In this document: piece by piece, positions 1 to 12,378 of the stretch
How the letters are laid out: every line of letters starts with the position of its first letter
How positions within the stretch are numbered: position 1 is the first letter of the stretch
Translations under genes and position numbers: made by a program
Assembly (NCBI GenBank): GCA_021014325.1
Contig: CM037472.1
Span: 20,817,063 to 20,881,062 of the forward strand
Reading direction: 5' to 3'
Source of the DNA: Plazaster borealis
Taxonomy: Eukaryota > Echinodermata > Asteroidea > Forcipulatida > Labidiasteridae
DNA: 64,000 bases
Notes under the pieces: model-generated
Databases searched by the model: none
Seen by the model: only the letters and a program-made list of their open reading frames with translations
Told to the model about the DNA's origin: nothing

Positions 1-502
1 GTGATCTTTCCTTTGACCAATTAGAATGGATAAACTGTCCTCAGGTTGTTATGAATATGTATTTAAATACTGAGAAGCTTGGTCTTGCTTTCTTTGAGAA
101 ATCCTGTACTTGAAAAATACTAAATGCCTTCACTGTAACCACAATTTGAACATAGTTTTATGCATTTCAAGTTATGCTGGTACATACATGTAGTGCAGTC
201 CAGTGCAAGTATTATGAAACCGGTAAGTTACTGCAAGTCATTAACTCTGTAATTAGACGGGGCTAGTTTTGTGTGTAGAAGACTGCAATGTAACATTTGG
301 TGGTTATTGACTGTTGCAGGATATTTCATATCCTGGTTTCAATCAAGTCTTATGAAGGATGGGGTTTAATTAGAAGACAGGGATGTAGAACATGCTACGG
401 AACAATGTGGACAACGCCGTGTGTCAAATGGGAAACGTAAACAGAAGTACAAACAACATCTTTTTTTCAGAGACAACCAATTCTAGACTGCTTGTATTAA
501 TA

Positions 503-882
503 CAAAATCTTTGGTAGTTACTCCAAAAATTAATGACCATAAAAATTTACTTGGTAAAGAGCACGGGAGAGCTGTTGATATTATAAAAACATTGTCAGAA
601 AAGACACCATTTGACTTTGAAGTCATGCAGTTTTAGAGAAAGAGGTAATTTTTCACACACAAATTGAATCTGAGGAAAGGCTTCAGGCATGAAGCCTTTC
701 TCGGGCATTTCAAAGCACACAATTCTATGCAACGAGGGTGCTTTTTTTCTTTCATTATTTTCATGCAACTACGATGACCAATTGAGCCAAAATTTTCACA
801 GGTTTGTTATTTTATGCATATGTTGGGATACATCAAGTGAGGGTACTGGTCTTTGACAATTACCAAAAGTATACCCTGCCTT
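503..882 (-). mobile_element. MITE family A, diverged copy
   Basis: Reverse-orientation relative with recognisable arms (GACCAATTGAGCC, TTATGCATATGTTGGGATAC, GTACTGGTCTTTGACAATTACC) ending in CCCTGCCTT. The central hairpin is GAAAGGCTTCA/TGAAGCCTTTC. Ends are decayed. Confidence 0.7.
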
Positions 883-1018
883 GAAACAAAACAGTTTTTG
901 CCAATATGTGCAGTCTTAAAAAGGGAACAAGTAGTAAAGTTAAAGTGAATTGAAAAAAATCAACTCAACCTTTTTAGGAAATGACAAATTGAAAGTAAAA
1001 ACTCAAGTACATGTGAAT

Positions 1019-1160
1019 AGACTGTGCAAGTCTCGTGCGTATTCGAACATTGGGGGCCGTTAAAGCGCGTGAGTTTGTTTCCTTCATGCGTTAAAGCATC
1101 GTACGTGGGACCAAAGTGGTCCAAAAAATGTTTGAATACGCTCGAAACTTGCACGGTCTA
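1019..1160. mobile_element. Small MITE, about 140 bp
   Basis: Left end GACTGTGCAAGTCTCGTGCG and right end CGCTCGAAACTTGCACGGTC are imperfect reverse complements, with inner arms ATTCGAACATT and AATGTTTGAAT. Non-coding. Confidence 0.7.
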
Positions 1161-2110
1161 TAGTCCTCTAACATCATGTGCATTTACACTGCTGTAATAA
1201 GTATTCTATGGTCGTACTTTATTGACATTCAACCCATCTAGATTGTACTATGGTTACTTGGTATAATCATACACTAGATCTGCAAATATCCAGATTGCAA
1301 ATGAACAAGGGTAAAAATAGAAGATAAGTACAAGTGCATTTACATGTAGTTAACTGGAGGGAAACAGCTTCTTTTGATTGTTATGTTGAGGGACACTTGT
1401 CTGTAACCTGATAAGAATGTCAAGTGCAGTACAAACTGGTTGTGGGTCACCAGAACAAGAAAAACTCCCACCAGGCCACCCCTTTGGCCGCTCGCTCGAT
1501 ACCAGGCAGATGTGTTGGTCTATTTTAGGTTGGCAGTTGTGTTTTAGTTAGTATCAGATATCAATTGAGGAGGCTCAACAGGTTGCTGGAAATTGACTGG
1601 CTGTGACGAGGATATTGATCTTGGGGATAAAAGAGACTTGTACAGAATGCTGAATAGCCAACAGGCTGTAGAGCTTGTATGTGGCTTGTGTGTATGTCGC
1701 TTCATTCACGCACAAAAAATATCAAAGGTTTGGGTCTTCCCTTCAGGGGTAAATAAAGCTGCTTCTTCCCTGCCCACTCAAAAAACCACCCCCAAAAAAC
1801 GATTAGAGTAAAAAGGAGGCAAGATAGGCAGAATATGTCAACATATTTTATAACTTTAGGCCCGTATTAGGGGAAAACAAAAGCTCAGCTATACAGATGT
1901 AGTTGCCAGGGACATTGGGTGCTCCCAACTGAGGGATATACATGAAAGGGCAAATCTCAAAATGATTCTGACTTCGGGCGACTAGAGAGAGGGGGGGAAG
2001 GAGGCCTGTAATACTGGTTTCATGCAAGGTTGTATCCAGAATTGGAAATGACAGTGTGTCCAAACTGCTCAATTACATAATCAATGGTTTTAGGCAATGA
2101 CAGATGTTAA

Positions 2111-2478
2111 AGGCACTGAACACGTTTGGAAATTGTCAAAGACCAGTGTTCTCACTTGGTGTATCCCAACATATGCATAAAATAACAAGCCTGTGAAAAT
2201 TTGGGCTCAATTGGTCATCGAAGTTGCAAGAAAATGATGACAGAAAAAAAACCCTTGTTTTACAAATTTGTGTGCTTTCAGATAGGAATAAAAGGCTTCT
2301 TGCAAGAAGTCTTTTATTATTTAAATGAGAAATTACCTCTTTCTCAAAAACTATGTTACTTCAGAGGGAGTCGTTTCTCACAATGTTTTATACAATCAAC
2401 AGCTCTCTGTTGCTCGTTACCAAGTCAGTTTTTATGCTAATATATATTTTGAGTAATTACCAAATGTGTACAGTGCCT
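2111..2478 (+). mobile_element. MITE family A copy, TTAA target site
   Basis: A 368-bp element with about 24-bp terminal inverted repeats, AGGCACTGAACACGTTTGG at left and AAATGTGTACAGTGCCT at right. It is flanked by TTAA (2107-2110) and decayed TTAC. A central hairpin GGCTTCTTGCAAGAAGTC is present. No coding capacity. The TTAA target duplication points to piggyBac-type mobilisation, as inference. Confidence 0.85.
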
Positions 2479-2949
2479 TTACAAATATCAAGGGTCCTTG
2501 GTTATTATTTAACAAGGATAGCTTTCACACAACTGGAATTTTTTATTTTTTATTTACATGTACATCAAAATGATTTTTAGTCAAGGTTTCTTGTTAAAAA
2601 TTGTCTTGTGTGAAAGGGGCTTTATGACTGAGGAACCAGCTTGCCCTCATCATCTTGCACCATCTGTCCGCAGCTTTCAAAAGATATCCCAACCAATGGG
2701 TGTATGCCTAGTTCTGGCTCCAGGCTTCTCCAACCATCTTTTGATTTTTACTTGGTGTGTTTTATTATTTTCACATTCCTTTTGTTCTCTCACCATTCAC
2801 CATTGCTGCACGAATGCTACCGAAATTGCTCTAGATTCAAAGTTTACTTAGTGTTAATCAGAGTTCATCTGTTTGGTAAATGTATCAATGAATAGACCAT
2901 ATAAAGCAAAGTTCAAGATCACGCATTAAACCCTGATAAGCCCATCGCT

Positions 2950-3320
2950 TATTAGTGCGTGTGGGTGGGTATGTCTACGCATTCAAACCGAGGACTTTAA
3001 CAAAAAGTGATCCTGGGAAAAGGTGTACCGAGGACGTCCTCGCTTTGATTTCATGTACAAAACCAATGGGGACGTCGCTGAAAAAAACTATGTCCAAACA
3101 ATGGGAGAACAAAGAGAAGTCCTCGGTTCACACCTTACACATATGTGTGTGTGTGGGTAGGTATCCACATTCAAACCGTGGACCTATAACAAAAGGGATA
3201 ATAGGTCCACGGTTGCTATCACAAAGGAAATCATTGTGGTCCACGGTTGCTAACACAAAGAGTTGAACAAAGGAGGGTCCACGATTGCCGGTGTTTACAC
3301 ACGTGTGTGTGTGTGTGAAC
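2950..3320. repeat. Block of related hairpins and direct repeats
   Basis: Contains CCGAGGAC/GTCCTCGG pairs, three copies of GGTCCACGGTTGC-like sequence (3211, 3238, 3277) and CA/TG microsatellites at both ends (3135-3160 and 3297-3320). It resembles a fold-back element with internal duplication. Confidence 0.55.
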
Positions 3321-3974
3321 AACCTTGTAATATTTAAGAAGAATAATAATTATTATTATTATTGAAAAAACACTTTCCATGTCACATAAACATCACAAAG
3401 CGCTGTAAAAATGCATTTTTTTTACATGAGTTTTGCATACACAAGTTAAACAGTTGATTGCATTGTCAAGTTAGAAACTCTAATATGTATGTTTTTTCCC
3501 TTGAATGAAGATTGCAGAAATTTCCTGTTGAGCAAATTGGCAAATTTAGTATCCTGGGCATGATTAAACAAAGAACTAAGATTGCTCTTAAGATACTTGT
3601 GCATCAAACTTAATCGCTAAGCAAAGTATGACGTCACAATACAAATTGACAACTCATCTTAACTTGATGAATCTTGGCGCTTTGTGATATGAAGCCCAGG
3701 TCTGGCACAAACAGCCACAGTGGTAGAACCAATTCGTTAAAGAAGCTAATATATGATCAAGGCATTTGGCCACTTCAATGTGAACACGCCATGTTGTCTC
3801 ATCAGGTTCTGTTATTGCTCCATGGTTTATCAATTGTGGTTAGTAATCGCAAAGGAATAATAGACCTCATTAGTATACTAATTATGACGATGTTAACCAA
3901 GTTGACAATAGAAACATCAACAAGCATCAGATGGTTGGGGCATGAGGGATTATTATCTAATCAACACAACAATA

Positions 3975-4562
3975 GACTGTGCAAGTCGCGTGGGTGTTGA
4001 AAAAGAGAAGATTTGAATGAATACTATCTTTTTCTATGAAATCAAATCTTCTTTTTTCAATTGTATTTATACAAAATTCTTGAAAATAAAAACACCCATA
4101 GCAAGTTGTAATCATTACAGTTTAAATATTGATATAATCCTAATAATACAATAATAATATCAATAATACTGAAACAAAATTATGACTTTGGACCAGGATG
4201 CTTTTTTTAAAGAAACCCCATTTGCAAATCATGACCGAATTTGTGTGGCCATTACATTTAAGTTTAATTAATATTATAATTGTCAGTTGGGCAAAAGTAA
4301 CCGGAAACGGAGGTCAAGTCTTATTCTCAGGTTTTCTTGGTTGGTTTGGTCAATTTATTTTACATTCATATATTTTATGGCAACATTTTTTCTTTCCCAA
4401 CATTTTACATGTACTTTCCCAACAATATAATATAATTTTTGTAGCCAAAAACTATGTTCAACTAAGTATTTGAAGAAACAGATTGCACACATGTAAAACT
4501 CAATATGGTTGGGACCAAATTGGTCCCGGAAGTTGGAATACGTGCGAAACTTAAACAGTCTG
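3975..4562. mobile_element. Longer element with the same ends as 1019-1160
   Basis: Starts GACTGTGCAAGTCGCGTGGG and ends GGAATACGTGCGAAACTTAAACAGTC. The roughly 590-bp interior is A/T-rich with no protein domain. It may be a larger relative, or contain a later insertion. Confidence 0.5.
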
Positions 4563-4914
4563 TACTCTCTGTTGTCTTCTCTGCTTTGTATTTTATAGCA
4601 AGGAGTCAAGGATCCACACAAGTTATGATACACATGTAGGATATATTTCCCTTTTAGTGCATGTACAAGTACATATGTTTGTCAACCAATAACGATAATG
4701 ATAACCCCAACCCCCCTCTAACCCTCTAAACTCCAATTCCATGGTTTGTTTGATTCTGTTGGACTGAGGATTGCACTAGTAAACTGATTCTGTTTTACAT
4801 GGGATCAGGCATACCACCATAAATCAGAGTCCAATAGTTTGGATGGTTCGAGTTTACCGTATGATGTTGGATTTTATCAGAGTGAAGAAGGATTCGAGAA
4901 AATCACCCTCTACT

Positions 4915-5085
4915 AGGGGGTTAGGGAGGTTTTAGCCAGGATTTGGTAAAAGGGTGTCCAAATTTGCAGGAAATAAAAAAAACTGGGTATCCAAATTGTT
5001 CACTTACAAAGCATTAACATGTAAATTACAGATAAAACAGGGTGTCCAAAAGACACCCAGACACCCCTCTGGCTAACACTATGGT
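4915..5085 (-). repeat. Dispersed repeat containing GGGTGTCC blocks
   Basis: Contains CAGGGTGTCCAAAAGACACC and CACCCCTCTGGCTAACACT, the reverse complement of units at 47396-47500 and 47514-47640. Confidence 0.65.
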
Positions 5086-5234
5086 TAGAATTTAATGTTA
5101 GGACGATTAAGAAAGTATCTTCTAGGTGCAGTTTCTTCCTTCCTCCAGTTCACATCTTTCACCCACAGAAACACACAATGGACCTGTTAAATAATACACC
5201 TGTGTTTGTATTCTCCCACCCCCCTCTTCCACAG

Positions 5235-8200
5235 ATGTGATCAATGATGCAATATTTGATGAAGATCACGATGAGATGGTAGTGGTTAAAGATATTGAAA
5301 TGTTCTCATTGTGTGAGCATCATCTCGTTCCTTTTATCGGCAAGGTAAGATACTCTGCTCTTATTTTGTCTGTCATTGTTTGTTATATAAGAACATTGGC
5401 CCTTTCTGCTGATTTCAGAAACTTTAACTGAGAATGGCCTAATGAATAAATCTTTTTGCCAAATACAAATAAATTTGTGATTTATCATTGTTACCAGCTG
5501 GTTTTGATGCCAGAATCTGACATATCGATAAAATGATTACCAGAAAAATGATAGTTGACTTCTTCTAATCATACTATTTTAAGTGTCTTTCATGCAAGAT
5601 TTAAATGCTTTAACTTTAATTTCCCCTGAAGAATTGATTTGTATTATTTGTAAATTTTAAAATGCTTTTTAGTATTGCTATTTTCACTGCTGCCATACAT
5701 GCGTTTTGAATAAACCCTTCAATAAATTTGCATTGTAAAGTATTTCCTTCCTATTTTTCAGGTTTCAATTGGATACCTCCCAAATAAGCGTCTTCTAGGA
5801 CTCAGTAAAGTAGCAAGGTAAGACCTCTTGGTTTGAGTGTGGACCCTTCTCAGAATCTCAGTTGACGTCAGTATTTTATTGCTCGCCATAGCACGAGCAC
5901 GCCGTGCACATTGGTTACTAAAATACTAGTAGAACTGGGCTTACGGAAGGGCCCTTGTGGGGTCTTTTACACAATGGAACAATGGACCCCATGTACTGTA
6001 CATGTAGGTTAGCCCTTGTACTCAATAAAATGTGAACTTCCTACTTTTTCCAAGAACCAAATATCATGATTTTTGATCATAGTACGTGTCACACTTGTCA
6101 ACTTGAAGATTTCTTTCACATTTCTCAACTGAAACATCAATCCTCTGAATTTTCTACAAATCACCTTGCAGCCCCCCCCCCCCCCCACAAAAAAAAAAAA
6201 AAAACCCATGAGAAATCAATTTTGAAAGAATCTTGCGTCGGTAAAAGACATTTGCCGTTAGCATAGTCTCGTCATGGATCAATCATTCATTACTTGACCT
6301 CAACTCATTTCACTGCATTCTTTTTTATATATATGCTAATAATATGTCCTGTTGCCATATTCTGACATTTTTATACTGCTCTGCTTTTTCTCGCAGGATT
6401 GTAGAGATCTACAGCAGAAGGTTACAAGGTAAATGCATTCTTTTGTTAAGCGGAACCTTGGGAACTGATGCGCTGTTCATTTGTATTTTATTTGACCTAT
6501 TGAACAAAACCAATAAGCCATTAAGTATGACCCCCTTTTTATTGCTGACTGAAATGTTACATACAATATATACTATATCATACAGAATTTGCTAGGTATG
6601 AAATCAATTTCTGCTTTTGGTGCAATTTTGCAGTTGGTTTCATCTGAATTGTGATTTGTTGTACAAATGTACTAACAGGGTTATATATAAGAATTAGAGG
6701 CCACATGGCCCACCATAGAGAATTTTTGCCCATTAATTGAGACATGGTCTTCTATGTCAAGTGGTGTTCTCCGCCAATATGTCACAAGAGAAGTGTCCCC
6801 AGATCTGTCATGCATGTAGTATTTCATCTGTTGTCACAAAGCCAGTGTCCCTGCGTTGAAGTATGTCCGCATAGGTCAGGTGACCTCGACCTCTTTGGGC
6901 TTTACCTTGCTTGGGCTTCCAAAGCACAAGCTTGCTGACTCAAAGCGCAAGCTTGGTGCTGGCAAATGGCATTACACTTGTCACCTATCAGTTTACACAG
7001 CAAACATTTTCAAAGCGGACATTCGCAGGCAATTAAACCCAAGAGGGATTTTTGCCCATGGTAGGTCAGCAGATTTCCATAGGTGACATAGTGAGTGCTC
7101 CCTCTAGGTTTTATATATAATTATAATAATATCGGAGTCTTATAAAGCGCATGTATCTACCAATAAGGTACTCAAGGTGCTTGAACAAAGAGAAACATTT
7201 TGAGACAAGTTTTTGAAATTTGTGCAAATTATGAGATTGATTTATGTCCAACCTTGTAAGAGTTTACAAGGTGCTGCGGTGCACTCAGCAGCCACTGCCA
7301 GAAACACCGAACCCCTTCTCTTAGCGATAAGTGTATGACTGGGTTTTATAACTCTATGGTTGTACTTTTCTTCTCCTCACAGTTCAAGAGCGACTCACGA
7401 AACAGATAGCTTTAGCCATGGTTGAAGCCATTGCCCCTGCTGGTGTTGCTGTGGTAATAGAAGCAACGTAAGTTACTATGGATACAAAGTTGTTTTGATC
7501 AAACCTCCCTTTAGTAATCGGTGCAATAGCTCTCTGCACTAATGCTAAAAATAGGAGCTCTGTACCCGGATCTCAGACAACATGTCAAATTTTACTATCG
7601 TACGCCCGCGTACATTTCCAAGTTTTATGTTTGCTTGCTTGTGACTCGACTAGTACTACTGCGGTCTGGCCCACCGATGATTCGGCGATCACGTGAGTGG
7701 TGGAATGATTATCTGACAGCCGGGTATTTTGAGCAAAAGTGACAACATTAGTGCAGAGTGCTATTTGGTATATCTTTGTATGTTCAGCAAAACTGTGTAC
7801 AAATAGTCAGACTGCAGTTAAAAAAAAGACAAAAAAGTTGTGGGTTCCACCAAGCCATTTAGGAGTTGGATTTGAATAATGTCTGGTACAATGACTTTAT
7901 AGAGACAGTTGCTATTTTACATGATTCGGGGCAAGCTTTTGTGTAGTTTACCTAAAAGACGGCGAACACCCATACACAATTTTGAATGACTGTGTATGCC
8001 ACAATGGTACAATGCTTTGCTCATCTGGAGGTTGCTATACAAAAGCTTGCCCGAGACATTTGACTTGGCAACTGTGACAGGAATTCAAATTTAAGCGGTA
8101 ACTTGCTGTGACTAGCCATGTTGTTGTACCAGACATTAATAAAATCTAACTCACAAATGGCTTTATTCCAGGATGACCGCCTTTAGAATAAGTTTTATCC

Positions 8201-9730
8201 TATTGTGGAACCACTATAGAGAATTTGTATCTAGTGCATCCTCACAGATGTTAGATCATTGTTCATTCATTCATTCATTCATTATTGGTTTATTCTTGAA
8301 AAAAATTCCCATGGCGACCAAGGGTCGAATTGCAGGAAAATATTCAGAGAACACAAAATGTAAAAAGAAAACAAATATTACTCAATTACTAAGATGGAAA
8401 CAAAAAAATTATTTATCAATTTTTTTTTTAAAGGAAACAGATTAACAAATGTAAACAATAGTAAGACAGTAGATACAAAATTATAGATACAGTCCGGCGA
8501 AACCTCAAGGCCATCTTAAGCAAGATAAAAACAGACAAAAAAGGCCGCGCAAAAAGATTAAATTTGAATTGTTAAAAAGGCGGGTGAGGTGAGGGAGAGG
8601 GCTTTTTCTAAAGTGCTCAGTGCGGCAGTAAAGTTTTCCCAGAAGTCCAGATTTCCTAAGTTGGTACCCACTATCAGATCTCTAGGGCAAAAGTCCCTTT
8701 AGAACTGAAGAAGGGAGAGTTTTGTATGTGACTATGTGAAAGAGGTTGTCAACTCTCAGGCCTGAACATTCATCTTCAAGAGAGCAAGGCCATTTTCATT
8801 TTGCAAAGGGCACTTCCATTGGAAAATCTGAAAGTCTATGGGAAACTTTCTAAGGGGCAAGACCAGGGCAAGACCAGGGCAAGACCAGGGCAAGACCAGG
8901 GCAAGACCTGGGCAAGACCAGGGCAAGACCTGGGTAAGACCAGGGCCAGGGCAAGACCAGGGCAAGACCAGGGCAAGACCAGGGCAAGACCAGGGCAAGA
9001 CCTGGGCAAGACCAGGGCAAGACCAGGGCAAGACCAGGGCAAGACCAGGGCAAGACCAGGGCAAGACCTGGGCAAGACCAGGGCAAGACCTGGGCAAGAC
9101 CAGGGCAAGACCTGGGCAAGACCAGGGCCAGGGCAAGACCAGGGCAAGACCAGGGCAAGACCAGGGCAAGACCAGGGCAACAGATGCCATGGCCTCCGTG
9201 TAATTCCAGGCCTGCAGTTGCAAGTTTGAATTCTATTTGCCCTAGTGCAGAGATTGCAGAGTTACAATTGTCGGAATCAATTAATTTATTTTAAAATAAC
9301 ATCGAAGTAGATTCTTGTCATTTAATCAGACGATTGTACATTGTAGGTCACACAGCATTCACTTATCAAACCATTACATGGCCTACATCATAAATCATGT
9401 ACTTTGGTACCATTCACCTTGTAGTTTCATCCCATCCTTGTTTACTGTTGCACGCTAGACCACATTATATTCACATTAGTACAAAACGCCCCTTTCAGTG
9501 AGTGCCAGACTACAATCTTATCCGTTTTGTTCATATTGTAATATTACACTTTGGGCGACCGTCAACCTTCGCGCTAATTTTTCCCTCTCACCCTTCTCTT
9601 TGACAGTCACATGTGTATGGTAATGCGAGGTGTGCAGAAGCTGAACAGTAAGACCATCACCAGTACAATGCTTGGAGTCTTCCGAGATGACCCTAAGACG
9701 AGAGAGGAGTTCTTGTCATTGGTTCACTGA
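5235..9730 (+). CDS. GCH1: GTP cyclohydrolase I, 3' five coding exons (5' partial in window)
   Basis: GTP cyclohydrolase I converts GTP to dihydroneopterin triphosphate, the first and rate-limiting step of tetrahydrobiopterin synthesis, in the cytosol as a homodecamer. Exons seen: 5235-5344, 5762-5817, 6397-6428, 7383-7467 and 9607-9730 (stop TGA 9728-9730). All internal junctions are AG/GT and all phases agree. The first exon carries the FDEDHDEM block and [10 protein letters not shown], with the zinc-ligand Cys and His. The second carries [13 protein letters not shown], the third [10 protein letters not shown], the fourth QERLTKQIA. The last carries [10 protein letters not shown], with the second zinc-ligand Cys, and ends [14 protein letters not shown]. 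This covers about 132 C-terminal residues; human GCH1 is 250. The first exon here enters in phase 1 at the same place as human exon 2, so the N-terminal exon (ending near FFTKGYQET in the family) must lie left of the window; I found no trace of it in 1-5234. The last intron (2.1 kb) holds an 11-bp minisatellite. Confidence 0.95.
7525..7766. mobile_element. MITE family E in GCH1 intron
   Basis: Ends AATAGCTCTCTGCACTAATG and CATTAGTGCAGAGTGCTATT are reverse complements, about 242 bp. An inverted-sequence copy of matching length lies at 31633-31873. Confidence 0.8.
7931..8054. repeat. Inverted repeat in GCH1 intron
   Basis: GGGCAAGCTTTTGTGTAG at left and CTATACAAAAGCTTGCCC at right form about 18-bp arms around a 90-bp centre. 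Probably another small fold-back element. Wider flanks (TCTGGTACAATG at 7881 and TGTACCAGACATTA near 8127) are also reverse-complementary, so the whole may span 7879-8140. Confidence 0.65.
8855..9181 (+). repeat. 11-bp minisatellite (about 30 units) in GCH1 last intron
   Basis: Tandem array of CAAGACCAGGG with CAAGACCTGGG variants and occasional longer units containing CCAGGGCCAGGG. Because 11 is not a multiple of 3 and the unit has no stop in any register, all six frames are open across the array and give the same 11-residue period in each frame of a strand ([11 protein letters not shown] on plus). These frames are not genes. Confidence 0.97.
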
Positions 9731-10033
9731 CATGGGGAGTGCTTCTTCCACTGAGTCTTTTTTTTGGGGGGGGGTCCTTTTTTCTTTTTTCCCCCTCTCT
9801 TTGGGTGCAAGGGAAGAGTTGTGGGGAAAGTTTGATGTTACAACAAAAGAGAATGTGGAAATGTCCAATGTTTTAAAGGTTTGATTGTGCCCCCCCCCTT
9901 TTCAACAAAAATACACATAATGTCGTATGGTGTAGTCTACTCATAATCTGTATATAAAGCAAACATTTTGTCAGTATTTATCAGAGACCAAATACATTTG
10001 TTCACCGGATGTTCCAGAGTTATGAAAATAAAA
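9731..10033 (+). other. GCH1 3' UTR with candidate poly(A) signal
   Basis: The sequence after the GCH1 stop codon is T-, G- and C-homopolymer-rich and non-coding. An AATAAA hexamer at 10028-10033 is the first good polyadenylation signal downstream. It lies just before a MITE beginning at 10148. The cleavage site itself cannot be seen. Confidence 0.4.
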
Positions 10034-10147
10034 TTCCAAAACACTCTCTAGTGATATGGAAATCACATTCGGACTGACAACCAGGGACCATTGTTTGAGG
10101 GTAGAAGCAGTCACTTTTGTTTTGTAAACTACATTGGTTTCTGTTAA

Positions 10148-10515
10148 AGGCACTGTACACGTTTGGTAATTACTCAAAATATATATTAACATAAAAACTG
10201 GCTTGGTAACGAGCAACGGAGAGCTGTTGATAGTATAAAACATTGTGAGAAACGACTCCCTCTGAAGTAACGTAGTTTTTGAAAAAGAGGTAATTTCTCA
10301 CTAAAATAATAAAAGACTTCTTGCAAGAAGCCTTTTATTCCTATCTGAAAGCACACAAATTTGTACAACAAGGGTGTTTTTTCTTTCATCATTTTCTTGC
10401 AACTTCGATGACCAATTGAGCCCAAATTTTCTCAGGCTTGTTATTTTATGCATATATTGGGATACACCAAGTGAGAACACTGGTCTTTGACAATTTCCAA
10501 ACATGTTCAGTGCCT
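10148..10515 (-). mobile_element. MITE family A copy, TTAA target site
   Basis: Inverted 368-bp copy of the element at 2111-2478, with TTAA exactly duplicated at 10144-10147 and 10516-10519. The terminal repeats are AGGCACTGTACACGTTTGG and AACATGTTCAGTGCCT. The central hairpin is CTTCTTGCAAGAAG. It lies just past the GCH1 3' end. Confidence 0.88.
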
Positions 10516-10891
10516 TTAAATGAGGTAATGGATGAAAACTATATGCCGTCCTTATTGACCTGTTCCACGGCGTGCCTGTCCTCCTATCCCCATTTTGGGT
10601 GTCAAAATGTACGCATAGGAATTTACCTCCAAAATGGTGGAAATGGTATACCAATTTTTGCGTAGGTGCGTTTTGCATCTGCAAGTGGTCAATTCGAGTA
10701 TTTCATCTTGACCAGCAATAATTATCCCTTAATAATTAATACTTGGCCATCGATCAATAATGACTAATATGGGACCTTGGTTTGTTGGCACAGTGAGACA
10801 AAGGAACGTGTTGGTCAGTTATACTGTATTATAATGATTAAATTAACATATCTACTTGCCATTTACAGGCCCGAGGCTTCATTGAGGCAAC

Positions 10892-11088
10892 CAGGGGCGG
10901 ATCCAGGATTTTCCAAACGGGGGGGCGTGAAAATATACCAAGCAGCAAAATCTTCCCTTCCCCATTTCTCCCCCCCCCCTTCTCTCTCTCCCTCTTTTTT
11001 TCTTTTCTCCCTCATTTTTTTTTTTTTTTTATATGAAAAAGGGGGGGGCGTGCGCCCCCCACGCCCCCCCCTGGATCCGCGCCTGGCA
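10892..11088. mobile_element. GC-rich fold-back element with GGATCC ends
   Basis: Left arm CAGGGGCGGATCCAGG, right arm CCTGGATCCGCGCCTGG, with G-runs just inside the left end and C-runs at the right. The interior is T- and C-homopolymer-rich. It is a typical short inverted-repeat element, and its ends give spurious open frames on both strands. Confidence 0.75.
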
Positions 11089-11719
11089 ACGGAGGCAATT
11101 TGCCTCCATTGCCCCCTGGTCATTGCCTTGGTACCCCTTAAAATGTTCCAATAGAAATTTACAATTTCCTCGTAGAGGTGCCTCTCACAAAGTAGAAAAA
11201 TGCCTTGTACTTTCCCCTTTTGAAGATTGAAGCACCAGGCCCGCGTTGATAAGAAAGACTCAAGTTTGCCAGTTTGCAAGTTTTGATGATGAGATAATGC
11301 CTTGACCCCCACCCCCTACAAACCGGGTTAGCAACCAGCTCCACACTAGATCACACTTTCTCCTTGCCAGTTGCCCCCAAAAAAGTATTGTCGCTTGAAC
11401 AAACGTTTTCCTCCTTGCTGTCTTCCAAAACTCTGCAATCAGCAACAACTGAGATGTTGAGATTCAGTTTTTTGTATGGGTCTTGTGTATCCAACAGGTT
11501 TTTATACACTTGTCTACCCTTCCCCTTGTGAGTTTTCTGTTGAGTGGTTGTGAGATCCTGGGAGAAAACTAACCATCGAGTAATACACAGCTTGTGATAG
11601 ACACCAGCTGTATGTTACCGATGCACAGCACTTTTGAACACTTTTATACAATTAATATCGGCTGTTAGTAATCTTCACTGTTTTACAACTACTATAAAGC
11701 AACGGCCGACATAGACATA

Positions 11720-11990
11720 AAATAACAAACCTGTGAAAGTTTAGCAATTGGTCATCTGAGTCACTCAAAAATAATTTTGGGTTGAACGAGGAAAAATTGA
11801 CTAGAGCGGGACTTGAATCTGTGGCCTCTGGATTAACGTGCAGGTGCTCTACCAACTGAGCTATCTAGCCCTTATGTTGGCGATCTCCCTATTTTGTCAA
11901 TATCTTTGTTCGGGGGTGTTGGTCAGAAGCCATTCAACCTGTGACTGACTGCCGTGTAGCCAGGGATCACACTCAAGTTTACGATACAAC
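11720..11990 (-). mobile_element. tRNA-derived SINE (S3), reverse strand
   Basis: On the minus strand the tRNA-like core GGGCTAGATAGCTCAGTTGG ... GATTCAAGTCCCGCTC has clear A and B boxes. It is flanked by CCCCGAACAAAGATATTGAC and TCAATTTTTCCTCGTTC. Relatives: 26722-26900, 27683-27842 and 60110-60305. Confidence 0.72.
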
Positions 11991-12378
11991 CTGGGAAGTG
12001 GCGGGAGAAGGTCACCTTCAGAAGATGAGACCCTTTTCACTAGAAAATAGTGAGAAAAAAACAACTTATATGTTTTCACTGTTTTCAAACATCATGTTTT
12101 GGACTTGCGTGATCAAAACTAATTGTTTTACTCATTTCTGAAAAACTCAGGAAGATTTCCACCATGACCATCTTCATACCATGTAAGGTATGTGTAAATC
12201 TGTGAACTATTTCAATCTTATTAATGTTATGCACACCCTTTAAAGAATATCAAGATTTTGCATATGATTTAAAAGAAGTCTGGGCATGGTCTAAGGAAAT
12301 GCACAGAAAATTAACATTTTGTACACAATGCTAGGTTTACCCCATTCAGCCTTGGCAAAACAGTACTTTGTAATATCT

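Larger units (their letters stand above)
1..5234 (+). other. Intronic/upstream sequence of GCH1, repeat-bearing
   Basis: I see no coding exon in this stretch. It is probably GCH1 intron 1, because the first visible exon opens in phase 1 and needs an upstream exon. It holds several fold-back elements (503-882, 1019-1160, 2111-2478, 3975-4562), a block of CA/TG-rich inverted repeats near 2950-3320 and a short dispersed repeat at 4915-5085. The remainder is A/T-rich non-coding sequence. Confidence 0.6.

Noticed and set aside
8756..9229. Five overlapping long frames on both strands
   Set aside because: All come from the 11-bp stop-free minisatellite and are not genes.
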